Assembly: GCA_048498995.1 (NCBI GenBank)
Contig: JBEHWX010000018.1
Coordinates: 17,276 to 81,275 of the forward strand
From: JBEHWX01 sp048498995
Lineage (GTDB): Bacteria; Bacteroidota; Ignavibacteria; OLB7
Length of the DNA: 64,000 bases
Direction: 5' to 3'
The notes under the pieces were generated by a model that did no database searches, had not been told where the DNA came from, and saw nothing but the letters and a program-made list of their open reading frames with translations. Shown piece after piece: positions 35,220 to 44,472 of the stretch; positions within the stretch are counted from its first letter, which is position 1, and each line of letters starts with the position of its first letter. The translations under genes and the position numbers were made by a program.

Positions 35220-36149
35220 ATGGCAAAGAACGACATCCCGCGGACCGTCGAGGCGGTGCGGCGCTTCAACCGATTCTACACGCGGCAGATCGGCGTGCTC
35301 GACGAGGAGCTGCTGAAAAGCCCCTTCTCGCTGACCGAGGCGCGCGTCCTCTACGAGCTGGCGCATCGCGAGCAGTGCACGGCCACCGACCTGGTGATAG
35401 AACTGGGGCTGAACCCGGGGTACCTGAGCAGGATCATCCGGAGCTTCGAGTCGCGGGGGCTCATCGCCCGGCAGCAGTCGGAGACGGACGGGCGGCAGAG
35501 CATTCTGTCGCTCACCGACAAGGGAGCCGAGGCATTCTCCGTGGTCAACAGCCGCACCCGCGCGCAGATCGAGCGGATGCTCGTCCGGCTCAGCGACCGG
35601 CAGCAGAAGCAGCTCGTGGAGGCCGCCGGCACCATCGAGCGGCTCCTCGGAGCGCCGCGGGAGTCCGCCGTCCACTACGTTCTCCGGCTGCACGAGCCGG
35701 GGGATCTCGGCTGGATCGTCCATCGCCACGGCGTGGTCTACGCCGCCGAGTACGGGTGGAACGAGGAGTTCGAGGGGCTGGTGGCGGAGGTGGCCGCGCG
35801 CTTCCTGAAGCATCACGACCCGAAGCGGGAGCGCTGCTGGATCGCCGAGATGGATGGCAAGATCGTCGGCTCGATCATGCTCGTGCGGCAGTCGGCAAAG
35901 GTGGCCAAGCTCCGGCTTCTGCTGGTGGAGCCGGAGGCACGCGGCCTCGGCCTGGGAAAGCGCCTGGTGAACGAGTGCATCCGTTTCGCGCGCCAGGCCG
36001 GCTACAGGAAGATCACGCTCTGGACCAACAACGTGCTGGTGGCCGCTCGCCATATCTACGAGCAGAGCGGCTTTCAGCTCACCGGCGAGGAGCGGCATCA
36101 CAGCTTCGGCCACGATCTGGTCTCGGAGACCTGGGATCTGGATCTGTAG
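35220..36149 (+). CDS. MarR-type regulator fused to GNAT acetyltransferase
   Basis: AGGAGA precedes ATG 35220, giving 309 residues. Residues ~1-145 are a MarR winged helix (LTEARVLYELAHREQCTATD, LGLNPGYLSRIIRSFESRGL, the wing QSETDGRQSILSLTDKG). Residues ~155-309 are a GNAT domain (CWIAEMDGKIVGSIMLVRQ, LRLLLVEPEARGLGLGKRLV with the acetyl-CoA P-loop, and VLVAARHIYEQSGFQLTGEE). This fusion is a known bacterial architecture; such proteins may acetylate a small molecule that they also sense. The target gene and substrate are unknown. Confidence 0.93.
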   Translation: MAKNDIPRTVEAVRRFNRFYTRQIGVLDEELLKSPFSLTEARVLYELAHREQCTATDLVIELGLNPGYLSRIIRSFESRGLIARQQSETDGRQSILSLTDKGAEAFSVVNSRTRAQIERMLVRLSDRQQKQLVEAAGTIERLLGAPRESAVHYVLRLHEPGDLGWIVHRHGVVYAAEYGWNEEFEGLVAEVAARFLKHHDPKRERCWIAEMDGKIVGSIMLVRQSAKVAKLRLLLVEPEARGLGLGKRLVNECIRFARQAGYRKITLWTNNVLVAARHIYEQSGFQLTGEERHHSFGHDLVSETWDLDL

Positions 36150-36188
36150 ACCTCCCGAGCGCATTCCCCTCTCCCCCCTGAAACCACG

Positions 36189-36214
36189 AACGGCGGCCGT
36201 CACCGGCCGCCGTT
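36189..36214. terminator. hairpin between convergent genes
   Basis: The 11-bp perfect stem AACGGCGGCCG/CGGCCGCCGTT has a 4-base loop and is followed by TCGCGTTG. It lies between the MarR-GNAT and beta-lactamase-like genes. Confidence 0.7.
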
Positions 36215-36281
36215 TCGCGTTGAGACCGTCGCCGCGCCGCATGGGATGAGCGCGGACGCCGGCTCCATCAATGGTTCCCGA

Positions 36282-38003
36282 TCACTTCACCCGCTCGAAT
36301 CGGATGTTCCTGCTGCGGCCGAGCGTGGCCAGCATCGCCGCCACGACGCCATCTTTCCCTTTCTCGAAGGAGACCCTGGCAAGATAGGCGTGATCCCCCT
36401 GAAACATCATGACCGACTTCGTCACCGGAGGGGTGAACGTCACCGTATCGACCCGCGCGTTGGCGGCCACCAGCTTTCCCTCCTTCACCGAGAGTGTATA
36501 CTCGGTCTCCAGCTCCGGACTGTAGTAGCGTCCGGCGTAGGAGGCCAGCTCCTCGGCCGGTATCGTCCATGGCTCGATCCGTTTGCCCGGATGCGGTCCG
36601 TCCTGATCGAAGGTGATCGCGGAGACTCCGCCGCCGGCATCCCGGTGAAACGTTACCAACGCGTCGACATCGGTCGTGAAGAACGTGGAGTCCGAGGAGG
36701 GGAACATCTCGCTCCGCGACTGCCCCGTCGCCTGAACATAGTAATGGCCGCTCTCACGACTGAACGTCATCACGAATCCCGGTATCTCGGTCATCTCGTA
36801 TTGTCCGGCATACGCCGCGAAGCGCGTGGAGTCGAACTTCACGGCCGCGCGCGTCGGAACGGAGCCACTCCCCGAAGCATCCCCGGCGGCCCGCGCCACC
36901 GCTCCCTTCGGCAGCTTGTCGGCCATGAGCACCTCCATCACCTTCTCGGCGAGGCCGTCGGCGTCGATCTCCGACGAGTTGGCGAGCACGGCGACCGACA
37001 GATGCTCCGACGGAATGCGCAACAGCTGCGCGCGGTAACCCGCCCAGGCCCCGCCATGCTCCACCTTCGGAATCCCGTGGAAGTCGCTGAACATCAGCCC
37101 CTCGCCGTAGTCCAGCGTATCGCCGCCGTTGAGAATGCCGCGACGTCCGAGTTCGGCCAGCAGCGCCCTGCCGCCGACCTTCGGCGTGTAGAAATTCTCA
37201 TCCCACTTGAGAAGATCCTCCACCGTCGTGTTCACCCCGCCGTCGCCGTTCTGTTCCCAGTTCGACATGTTCCTGATGAAGGTCCCGGGGCCGGAGCTCT
37301 CGTAGCCCATCGCGCGGTTCGGAACGATCATCGTGTGATCGTTCACGTAGACGGTATGCGTCATGCCGAGCGGCGTGAAGATCCGCTCCGCGGCGAACTC
37401 CCGAAGGCTCTTGCCGCTGACCCGCTCGACGATGACGGAGGCGAGGAAATATCCGGTGTTGCAGTAGGCGAACTTCACCCCCGGGTCCGAGACGAGCCCC
37501 TTCTGGCGCACCACCAGACGGAGCGCGTCGGCCGTGGTGGTGACGTCGTCCATGTCGTGGCCGGCCATCGCCATCAGTCCGAGATAATCGCGCAATCCGC
37601 TGGTGTGATTCAGCAGATGTCGGATCGTGATCGTGTGTCCGTAGTCCGGCATTTCCGGCAGGTACTTCCTGATGTCGTCATCCAGCGAGAGCTTTCCATC
37701 CTCCTGCAGAAGCACGAGCGAGGCGGCGGTGAACTGCTTTGAGGTGGAGCCGATGTCGAAGACCGTTCCAGGCCCGATCGGCACGCCATGCTCGAGGTCG
37801 GCCGAGCCGTATCCTTTCGCGTAGATCAGGCGGCCGCCGCGATAGACGCCGAGAGCGCATCCCGGCATCGCGCGCGAGGAGTAGTCGGAGAAGACGGCGT
37901 CGACCTTTTTCGCGAGCGCCGAGGAGAGCATCTGCGCGGATGCGGCGCCGGAGGAAAGCTGGAAGAGCACGAGGAGGAGCGGAAGACCGAATACAGGTTT
38001 CAT
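36282..38003 (-). CDS. class C beta-lactamase-like serine hydrolase
   Basis: ATG 38003 gives 573 residues with a signal peptide (VFGLPLLLVLFQLSSGAASA). Residues ~25-360 are a beta-lactamase/PBP-like domain. It has the SxxK serine-lysine motif in DIGSTSKQFTAASLVLLQED, YCN as the YxN motif (KFAYCNTGYFLAS) and HGGAWAGYRA in place of KTG. The C-terminal ~200 residues are beta-rich (YAGQYEMTEIPGFVMTF, EELASYAGRYYSPELETEYT), as in lipocalin-like DUF3471 extensions of D-aminopeptidase-type hydrolases. It is probably a periplasmic esterase or peptidase rather than an antibiotic-resistance enzyme. Confidence 0.88.
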   Translation of the reverse strand: MKPVFGLPLLLVLFQLSSGAASAQMLSSALAKKVDAVFSDYSSRAMPGCALGVYRGGRLIYAKGYGSADLEHGVPIGPGTVFDIGSTSKQFTAASLVLLQEDGKLSLDDDIRKYLPEMPDYGHTITIRHLLNHTSGLRDYLGLMAMAGHDMDDVTTTADALRLVVRQKGLVSDPGVKFAYCNTGYFLASVIVERVSGKSLREFAAERIFTPLGMTHTVYVNDHTMIVPNRAMGYESSGPGTFIRNMSNWEQNGDGGVNTTVEDLLKWDENFYTPKVGGRALLAELGRRGILNGGDTLDYGEGLMFSDFHGIPKVEHGGAWAGYRAQLLRIPSEHLSVAVLANSSEIDADGLAEKVMEVLMADKLPKGAVARAAGDASGSGSVPTRAAVKFDSTRFAAYAGQYEMTEIPGFVMTFSRESGHYYVQATGQSRSEMFPSSDSTFFTTDVDALVTFHRDAGGGVSAITFDQDGPHPGKRIEPWTIPAEELASYAGRYYSPELETEYTLSVKEGKLVAANARVDTVTFTPPVTKSVMMFQGDHAYLARVSFEKGKDGVVAAMLATLGRSRNIRFERVK

Positions 38004-38532
38004 ACGCGATCCGCGGATTGGATGAATCGATACGCCGTGAAGGAGCGCGACGGGAGGCACGCGGGCTCGCGCGAGAGAGAGTATGCGAGCCGAAGCGAAA
38101 ACGTCGCACGACGACTAGACGGAACAATCTCCCGGGAGTTCCACTCCGCCGACATCGATCGCCATCCGGTCGTGATCCCATCCCGCAAACGGTATCCGTA
38201 CGCTCGCCCAGATCGACGCGACCACGCACCGTGCCCCATGGATTCGCGGGTCATGGCGAGGGAGGCTCACCACGCCACGACTCCTTCAGCCGGGCCATCC
38301 GCTCGATGACGACCGCCGAGGCGGTATCGGGCGCATCGCCCCCGCTCCTTCCCGACGCCAGCCAGATGCTGACGCGATATCCGACGCGGAGCTGGCCGGC
38401 ACTCGCGCGATGCCCGACACGCTGCATCACCAGCGCGCTGGAGGGGACCACGATACGCCCGCTCCCTTCCCGCCGCGCCCCGCCCGCCCCGAGACGCCGC
38501 CTCGCAACGGTTGCCCGGAGTTCACATGTTTT

Positions 38533-38553
38533 TATTTGGATCTAATCCAAATA
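38533..38553. promoter_or_regulatory. 21-bp palindrome, candidate operator
   Basis: TATTTGGAT, centre CTA, then ATCCAAATA: nine-base arms match perfectly. The local sequence is markedly AT-rich in an otherwise GC-rich region. It lies about 380 bases upstream of the siderophore-receptor start. It resembles the size of Fur- or DtxR-type sites but not their consensus. Confidence 0.5.
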
Positions 38554-38599
38554 GCTCCAATATTCGCGCCCGCCATTCGAAACTGACTGGGTTTGACGG

Positions 38600-38821
38600 C
38601 GGCAAACAAGGCACGCACTGCCGGCGAGCGGGCGCGGTTCTACGATTCGCGCCCGCTGAATGAATCGGCCGGTCATAACAGCGGCAAACAAGGCACGCAC
38701 TGCCGGCTGGCGGGCGCGGTTCTGCGATTCGCGCCCGCTGAATGAATCGGCCGGTCACAACAGCGGCAAACACGGCGCTCACCGCCAGCGAGCGGGCGCG
38801 GTTCCGCGATGCGCGCCGATG
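38600..38821 (+). repeat. 82-bp tandem repeat (about 2.7 copies)
   Basis: Units start at 38600, 38682 and 38764 with exact 82-base spacing, each beginning CGGCAAACA. Every unit contains the stem AGCGGGCGCG...CGCGCCCGCT (10 bp in unit 1) around GTTCTACGATT. Units 1 and 2 are nearly identical, and unit 3 is truncated and diverged. A degenerate piece of a preceding unit is visible from about 38563. Confidence 0.9.
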
Positions 38822-38933
38822 CGAGCATCGACCTCGATCACATCCTTCATCTCATCTCACGCGGGCATCGCCGAGACGGCATGCACGCTCCCTGACGACG
38901 GATCTTCAACATTCTCTTACTCGATACCCCGAT

Positions 38934-41309
38934 ATGCGAGCGAATCTCTCTCTCCTTCTTCTCGGCCTCCTGCTGACCGCGGGCGCCGGACAGCTTGCCG
39001 CCCAATCGACCGGCAGCGTGCAGGGCACCGTCACCACGTCCGACGGCGTCCCGGTGGAGGCCGCCACGGTCACCGCTGCCGGCACCGGCCGCGGCGCCGT
39101 GACCCGGCGTGACGGATCCTTCCTGGTCAAGGATCTTCCGGCCGGACGCTACACGATCGCCGTCACGCGGATCGGCCTGGCGCGCCAGGAGCGGGAGGTC
39201 ACGATCACGGCCGGAGAGCGGGCACGCCTCGACTTCGCGATGGCCGAGACCGGGCTGGAGCTTCAGGGAATCACCGTCAACTCGAGCCGCAGCGTCAACT
39301 CGGTGCCGGTGGCGATCGGGAAGGTGGCGATACCGCCGATGGATCTGCCGCAGAGCGTGGCGGTGGTCGATCACGACGTGCTCGAGCGCCAGCAGGTGCT
39401 CCACCTCGGCGACGCGCTGAAGAACGTCAACGGCGTCTACGTGATGGGAACCTCCGGAGGAACGCAGGAGGAGCTGGCCGGACGCGGGTTCGCCCTCGGC
39501 AGCACCAGCACCTTCAAGAACGGCGTCCGCTTCAACAACGCCGTGATGCCGGAGATGAGCTCGCTCGAGCGCCTGGAGGTGCTGAAGGGGAGCAGCGCGA
39601 TCCTGTTCGGGAACGTGTCGGCCGGTGGCGTGATCAACATGGTCACCAAGAAGCCGCGGTTCGAGCAGGGGGGCGAGATCTCGATGCGCGTCGGGAGCTA
39701 TGATCTCTACAAGCCGACGATCGACGTCTACGGTCCGCTCCTCGGCAGCACGGAAGTGGCCTATCGTCTCGGCGCCACCTATGAGCGGGGCAACAGCTTC
39801 CGCCAGAGCGTCGGTTCCGAGCGGGTCTACATCAATCCCTCTTTCCTGGCCGAGATCGACGGGGAGACCTCGATCCTCGTCGAAGCCGATTACCTGAAGG
39901 ACGACCGGACGCTCGACTACGGCACCGGCGCCATCAACTACGCGATCGCCGACGTGCCGCGCGACCGTTTCCTCGGCGCCGGCTGGTCCTATTCCCACAT
40001 CGCGCAGAGCAGCGCCATGCTCACCGCCACGCGCGGGCTCGGCCAGGAGTGGGAGCTCCGCGGCGTGGCCGGCTATCAGAGCTACGGCAGCGATCTGTTC
40101 GGCACCACCCGCCCCAACGCGGGCACGCTCGTGCAGTCCGACGGGAAGTGGATCCGCGGCGTGCAGCGCTCCCAGGTCAACGAACAGTACGCGCTCGGCC
40201 AGATCGATCTCAGCGGCCACATCACCACCGGCTTCCTCGATCATCGCGTGCTCGTCGGCTTCGACGCCGATCGCTACCGGACCGAGACGATCGCCTACGA
40301 GAACATCGCCAAGTACGATTCGATCAACATCCTCAATCCGGACATGTACCAGCGGCGGGGTGACATCCCGGATCTGAAGCCGCGCACCACGACCACCAGC
40401 CCGGTCTACCGCGCCGGTCTCTACGTGCAGGATCTGATCGGCATCGCCGACCAGGTGAAGCTGCTGGCCGGCGTCCGCTGGAGCTACCAGGAGACCGGCA
40501 GCAACGTCGTCACCAACGCGACCGGCGCCACGACCTACCAGACGTCGTTCGACGACGCGATCACGCCCCGCCTCGGCCTGGTCTATCAGCCGCTCCGGAG
40601 CGTCTCCCTCTTCGCCAGCTACGCCAACTCCTTCACGCTCAACACCGGCGTCGACATCAACGGCGACGCGCTTCCCCCCTCGTTCATCGATCAGTACGAA
40701 GTGGGAGTCAAGAGCGACTGGCTCGACGGGCTCTTCTCCACGAACGTCACCCTCTACCAGATCGTCAACAGCAACCTGGCGCAGACCAGCCTGGCCAACG
40801 GCAACACGAGCTCGAACATCAAGGAGCTGGCCGGCGAAGTGACCAGCAAGGGAGTCGAGGTGGATCTTTCCACGCGCCGGTGGAGCGGCGTGGCGCTCCT
40901 GGCCGGCTACAGCTACAATCGTACTACCTACACCGCGAGCAATACCTACGAGGTCGGCAGCGAGCTCCGCTACAACCCGGTGCACACGGCCAACGCGAGC
41001 ATCTCCTACGAGATCGGCAGCGACGGCATCCTCCGCGGCCTGGAGCTCGGCGCCGGCGCGCTCTACATCGGCGACCGCGTGGCCGGCCGCTCCACCCGCC
41101 TGACGGTGAAGAACGACGCCTACAAGCTGATGCCGATCCCGAGCTTCACCCAGTTCGACCTCTCGGCCAGCTACCAGTGGAGCGATCTGGCCGTGAGCCT
41201 CAAGGTCTCCAATCTCTTCGACGTCCTCAGCTACTACGTCCACGACGACAACAGCGTCAACCCGATCGCGCCGCGCACCTACTCGGTCACGACGAAGATC
41301 CGCCTGTGA
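38934..41309 (+). CDS. TonB-dependent siderophore receptor
   Basis: The start at ATG 38934 gives 791 residues. The signal peptide (LSLLLLGLLLTAGAGQLAAQ) is followed by a carboxypeptidase-regulatory-like domain (~25-110; GSVQGTVTTSDGVPVEAATV). The plug domain (~120-240) contains MDLPQSVAVVDHDVLERQQV, GRGFALGSTSTFKNGVRF and LEVLKGSSAILFGNVSAGG, typical of ferric-siderophore receptors. The 22-strand barrel follows, ending in YSVTTKIRL. It imports ferric siderophores across the outer membrane using TonB energy. Fourteen bases downstream is its PepSY partner; 82-bp tandem repeats lie upstream. Confidence 0.95.
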   Translation: MRANLSLLLLGLLLTAGAGQLAAQSTGSVQGTVTTSDGVPVEAATVTAAGTGRGAVTRRDGSFLVKDLPAGRYTIAVTRIGLARQEREVTITAGERARLDFAMAETGLELQGITVNSSRSVNSVPVAIGKVAIPPMDLPQSVAVVDHDVLERQQVLHLGDALKNVNGVYVMGTSGGTQEELAGRGFALGSTSTFKNGVRFNNAVMPEMSSLERLEVLKGSSAILFGNVSAGGVINMVTKKPRFEQGGEISMRVGSYDLYKPTIDVYGPLLGSTEVAYRLGATYERGNSFRQSVGSERVYINPSFLAEIDGETSILVEADYLKDDRTLDYGTGAINYAIADVPRDRFLGAGWSYSHIAQSSAMLTATRGLGQEWELRGVAGYQSYGSDLFGTTRPNAGTLVQSDGKWIRGVQRSQVNEQYALGQIDLSGHITTGFLDHRVLVGFDADRYRTETIAYENIAKYDSINILNPDMYQRRGDIPDLKPRTTTTSPVYRAGLYVQDLIGIADQVKLLAGVRWSYQETGSNVVTNATGATTYQTSFDDAITPRLGLVYQPLRSVSLFASYANSFTLNTGVDINGDALPPSFIDQYEVGVKSDWLDGLFSTNVTLYQIVNSNLAQTSLANGNTSSNIKELAGEVTSKGVEVDLSTRRWSGVALLAGYSYNRTTYTASNTYEVGSELRYNPVHTANASISYEIGSDGILRGLELGAGALYIGDRVAGRSTRLTVKNDAYKLMPIPSFTQFDLSASYQWSDLAVSLKVSNLFDVLSYYVHDDNSVNPIAPRTYSVTTKIRL

Positions 41310-41323
41310 GGGAGCGGCCACGC

Positions 41324-42508
41324 ATGAAAAAGCTCTACAGAACGATCCATCTCTATCTGGGCCTGGCCTGCGGTCTGGTGATCGCGGTGGTCTGCTTCAC
41401 CGGCGCCACGCTCGTCTTCGAGAAGGAGCTGGAGGGGATGATCTATCCGGAGCGGCGCCACGTGCCGGTCGGCGCCGAGCGGGTCGCCGTCGAGACGATG
41501 ATGGCCGCGGTGAAGGCCCGCGCCCCACGCGGCAAGGTGACGATGGTGAAGGTCTATGGAGACCGGGAGCGTCCGGTCGAGATCGGCTACCGGCTCGGCG
41601 GGGAGAAGGGGGAGAACAGCAGGGCGTTCGTCGATCCGTATACCGGGCGGGTGATCGCCCTGTCGGGAGCGCGCGGCCCCTTCTTCGCCACGATGTTCTC
41701 GCTCCATCGCTGGCTGCTGGCCGGCGACGTGGGGAAGCGGATCGTCGGGGTGAGCACGCTGGTCTTTCTGGTCATCCTCATCACCGGCATCATCCTCTGG
41801 TGGCCGCGGACGATGCGGTTCCTCCGCCAGCGGCTGGTGCCGAAGCTGACGACCGGATGGAAGCGGACCAATCACGACCTGCACGTGGTGATCGGCTTCT
41901 GGACGGCGCTGCCCCTCTTCATCTGCGCGTTCACCGGGCTTGCCTGGTCGTTCACCTGGTTCAACGACGGCATCTACACGGTCACCGGCTCGCCGCTGAA
42001 GCCGCCCCCTCCTCCCCGCTCCGTGGCGGTCGAAGGGGCGAAGCCGATCGAGCTGGACCGCGCGCTGGCGCTGGCCGCCGCGCGGATGCCGGGGGCCGAG
42101 AGCTACACGATCGCGCCGGCCTCCAAGCCGACCGACGCGATCCGCGTAACCGTGATGCCGGCCGACGCCCCGCACGAGCGGGCCTCGCATCAGATCTTCG
42201 TGGACCGGTACTCCGGAGCGGAGCTGGCGCTGCGCCGCTATGAGCAGCAGAGCCTGGGACAGCGGGCGCGGAGCATCTTCTACCCGATCCACGTCGGGTC
42301 GATCGCCGGATTGCCGGGACGGATCATCGCGCTGGTGGCCTGCGTCGCCGGGTTCACCTTTCCGTTCACGGGGGTGATCCTCTGGATCAACCGTCTCCGG
42401 AGAAAGCGCGCCAAGGGAGCCGGCACGCAACCCGCCGAGGCTCGGCCGAGCCGGATACGCCGGGTGCCGCGGCGTCCGGAGCGTCCACGCGCCGAGGCGC
42501 ACGGCTGA
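41324..42508 (+). CDS. PepSY-associated TM protein (iron/siderophore utilisation)
   Basis: ATG 41324 follows GGGAG after the receptor stop, and the protein has 394 residues. The PepSY_TM layout is clear: TM1 ~10-32 (YLGLACGLVIAVVCFTGATL), a periplasmic PepSY part, TM2 ~140-160 (TLVFLVILITGIILWWPRTM), TM3 ~185-208, and the last TM ~340-365 (IIALVACVAGFTFPFTGVIL). A conserved SLHRWL precedes TM2 and a second NHDLHVVIGFW follows it, histidines that may bind heme or metal. Homologs (PiuB/FoxB type) act in reductive release of iron from siderophores. It is co-transcribed with the receptor. Confidence 0.92.
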   Translation: MKKLYRTIHLYLGLACGLVIAVVCFTGATLVFEKELEGMIYPERRHVPVGAERVAVETMMAAVKARAPRGKVTMVKVYGDRERPVEIGYRLGGEKGENSRAFVDPYTGRVIALSGARGPFFATMFSLHRWLLAGDVGKRIVGVSTLVFLVILITGIILWWPRTMRFLRQRLVPKLTTGWKRTNHDLHVVIGFWTALPLFICAFTGLAWSFTWFNDGIYTVTGSPLKPPPPPRSVAVEGAKPIELDRALALAAARMPGAESYTIAPASKPTDAIRVTVMPADAPHERASHQIFVDRYSGAELALRRYEQQSLGQRARSIFYPIHVGSIAGLPGRIIALVACVAGFTFPFTGVILWINRLRRKRAKGAGTQPAEARPSRIRRVPRRPERPRAEAHG

Positions 42509-42824
42509 GCGGAACGACAATGCAGCCCGCGACAACCCGATGGATGAACCAACACGGGCCGCGTCATCGAGACGCGGCCCGTGTTGGTTTGAGCATCGAT
42601 ATCCGCGTGTATATCCACGCCTCGGCAGGCAACGGCTTCAACGTGCGAGCATTCGCGGACGGCGATGCGGCCACGGGGGGGGCCGGCCGTACGAGGTGGC
42701 TTCAGCGGCGCTGGGACGGCGACGGGAGGCCATCCGCGCGAAATACTCGGATCTCACACCAGGCATCATCGGCGTGCGCTGATGCTCCACCGCGCGGAGC
42801 GCTCCTCCGGCACACCGGGCGTGA
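42509..42824. other. intergenic region with terminator
   Basis: Apart from the hairpin at 42547-42589, no gene is supported between the PepSY and dienelactone hydrolase genes, which are convergent. Confidence 0.5.
42547..42589 (+). terminator. long hairpin terminator of receptor operon
   Basis: A perfect 19-bp stem starts AACCAACACGGG, has a 5-base loop (ATCGA), and its right arm ends TTGGTT followed by one more T. It is a strong structure with a short T-tract. Confidence 0.85.
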
Positions 42825-43691
42825 TCAGCCCAGCTTCGCGTGGAGAAACGCGAGCGTCCGCTCCCAGGCGCCCTTGGCGGCGGCCGCGTCGTAGCGCTCG
42901 CCGGTATCGTTGAAGAACGCGTGGCCGGCGGCCCGATAGATCTTGTACTCGTACTGCTTGCCGAGGCGCGTCATCTCCGCGGCCACCTCCGGCACCTTGG
43001 ACGTGATCCGCTCGTCGGTCTCGCCGTAGAGGCCGAGGACGGGAGCCTTGATCCGGGCCAGCTTCTCCTCCTCGGGAGCGCTGCCGTAGAATACCACCGC
43101 GGCGCGGAGCCGGTCGCTCTCGGTCGCCAGCAGAAACGACCGCGCGCCACCCCAGCAGAATCCCACCGAGCCGAGCTTGTCCGGATCGACCTTCGCGTGC
43201 CGCGCCAGCGCGGTGAGCGCCGCCTTCAGATCGCCGCTCGCGGTCTCGGCCGGGAGCGCCATGATCGCGTCGCGCGCCGCGTCCGGGGAGCTCATCGAGG
43301 CGGTGCCTCCCTTGCGCGCCAGCAGATCGGGCGCGAGTGCCACGAACCCGGCCGCGGCGAAGCGGCGGGCCACGTCGCGGATGTGATCGTTCAGGCCGCG
43401 GTTCTCATGGATCACGATCACGCCGGGAAATGGCCCCTTTGCGTCCGGCTCGCTCAGGTAGCCGGTCAGCGTCTGCCCGTCGTCGGCCGGATAGAAGATC
43501 GGCCGCGAGGCCACCTTCATGTTCCCCGACTCCCGATCCGAGACGAGCGTCGCGGCAAGCCCGGTCGACTCCAGGAGCAGGTGCGCGGCGGCCATGCTTC
43601 CGGTGATCCCGACGAGCTTCGCGATAAATCCCCTCCGATCGATCGTTCCCTCCTCGTACGCGCCGAGGATCGATGCCATCTGTTCCTTCAT
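42825..43691 (-). CDS. dienelactone hydrolase family protein (exported)
   Basis: ATG 43691 gives 288 residues. The N-terminus contains DRRGFIAKLVGITGSMAAAH, a hydrophobic segment with a twin-Arg-like start, as in exported DLH proteins. The alpha/beta-hydrolase domain carries the classic Cys-Asp-His triad: GFCWGGARS (nucleophile Cys), LYGETDERI (Asp) and RAAGHAFFNDTGERYD (His). HENRGLNDHIRDVARR is a family landmark. It hydrolyses ester or lactone bonds; the substrate is unknown. Confidence 0.92.
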   Translation of the reverse strand: MKEQMASILGAYEEGTIDRRGFIAKLVGITGSMAAAHLLLESTGLAATLVSDRESGNMKVASRPIFYPADDGQTLTGYLSEPDAKGPFPGVIVIHENRGLNDHIRDVARRFAAAGFVALAPDLLARKGGTASMSSPDAARDAIMALPAETASGDLKAALTALARHAKVDPDKLGSVGFCWGGARSFLLATESDRLRAAVVFYGSAPEEEKLARIKAPVLGLYGETDERITSKVPEVAAEMTRLGKQYEYKIYRAAGHAFFNDTGERYDAAAAKGAWERTLAFLHAKLG

Positions 43692-44072
43692 CGAACAACC
43701 TGCTGAGAAGTGAGATTGCCGCATGCGCGACGTCACGTTGATCGCGCGTCGAAACGGTGCGCGGCGCCGGATTCCCGGCGATGCGCCTGACGGTTCCCGC
43801 GTCGATCGCGGCTTGCGCGCGTGTCGCGTCCGTTGCTTCGGCGCGAAATATAGCGTGCGCGTGCTTCAGGGCTCCTCCATGGCACAAGCGACATCGGCGA
43901 GCCCGACGAGCGCCGAGGCGCATGAAGCATCCATATCGTGCGTGCGTATTCCGGGTGAAGCTGGCGCCACGGATGCCCGCACAGCGAAGAAGCCGCTGCC
44001 GTTCGTCGGCAGCGGCTTCTTCCACATTTTCACGATCGAAGCTCATCGAATATTCACGCGACGATCGCGCGC
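43692..44072. other. intergenic region
   Basis: No gene is supported between the DLH gene and the MmcQ/YjbR gene, both on the minus strand. The gap holds the hairpin at 43986-44022. Confidence 0.45.
43986..44022. terminator. hairpin terminator
   Basis: A perfect 15-bp stem (GAAGAAGCCGCTGCC and complement) has a 7-base loop. CACATTTT follows on the plus strand. It lies 50 bases beyond the stop of the minus-strand YjbR gene. Confidence 0.7.
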
Positions 44073-44432
44073 TCACTCCGGCATGGTGCCGACGAGCGCC
44101 CGTAGCTTCTTCGGCGCCACCATGCAGTAGGCCTGCGCCGCCAACGCTTCCAATTCCTCATCGTCGCAGCGATCGAGGCAGACGCCGATCCAGCCGCTCG
44201 GCCCCATGTAGGGAGGAATGAAGAAGAGCTCGGGATCGTGCTCCACCAGCATCTCCTGCGTCCCCTCCGGCGCGTGCAGCCAGACCGCGATGCGGCCATC
44301 GCCGTGATGGTTGTCGGCGAACATGGCGAACAGGCGATCCCTGATGCGGAACGTGGGACGTCCCCAGGCCTGCTTTTCGGTCGCCTCCGGAAGCGCGAGG
44401 CAGATGCGGCGGAGCCGTTCGAACTGGCTCAT
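44073..44432 (-). CDS. MmcQ/YjbR family protein
   Basis: The start at ATG 44432 gives 119 residues, the normal size for this family. It reads FERLRRICLALPEATEKQAW (family opening), GRPTFRIRDRLFAMFADN, VEHDPELFFIPPYMGPSGWI and GVCLDRCDDEELEALAAQAY. MmcQ/YjbR proteins have a CyaY-like fold with a putative double-stranded-DNA-binding surface; their function is poorly known. An in-frame upstream ATG at 44489 would add an unconserved N-terminus. Confidence 0.9.
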   Translation of the reverse strand: MSQFERLRRICLALPEATEKQAWGRPTFRIRDRLFAMFADNHHGDGRIAVWLHAPEGTQEMLVEHDPELFFIPPYMGPSGWIGVCLDRCDDEELEALAAQAYCMVAPKKLRALVGTMPE

Positions 44433-44472
44433 CGCGGCATGACTGATTGGAATGTTTGCATGAATGGCCATA

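Larger units (their letters stand above)
38004..38933. other. 930-base region without genes, with repeats
   Basis: The region between the serine hydrolase (minus) and the TonB receptor (plus) has no convincing gene. Its notable content is a 21-bp palindrome at 38533-38553 and an 82-bp tandem repeat at 38600-38821, listed separately. Confidence 0.5.

Noticed and set aside
38650..38800. Hairpin in the 82-bp repeat with GGTTCTACGATTC, tRNA T-arm-like
   Set aside because: There is no acceptor, D or anticodon arm around it, and it recurs every 82 bases, so it is a repeat rather than a tRNA.
38847..41321. Minus-strand frame of over 800 codons
   Set aside because: It is antiparallel to the TonB receptor, which has signal peptide, plug and barrel motifs; the minus product is low-complexity.
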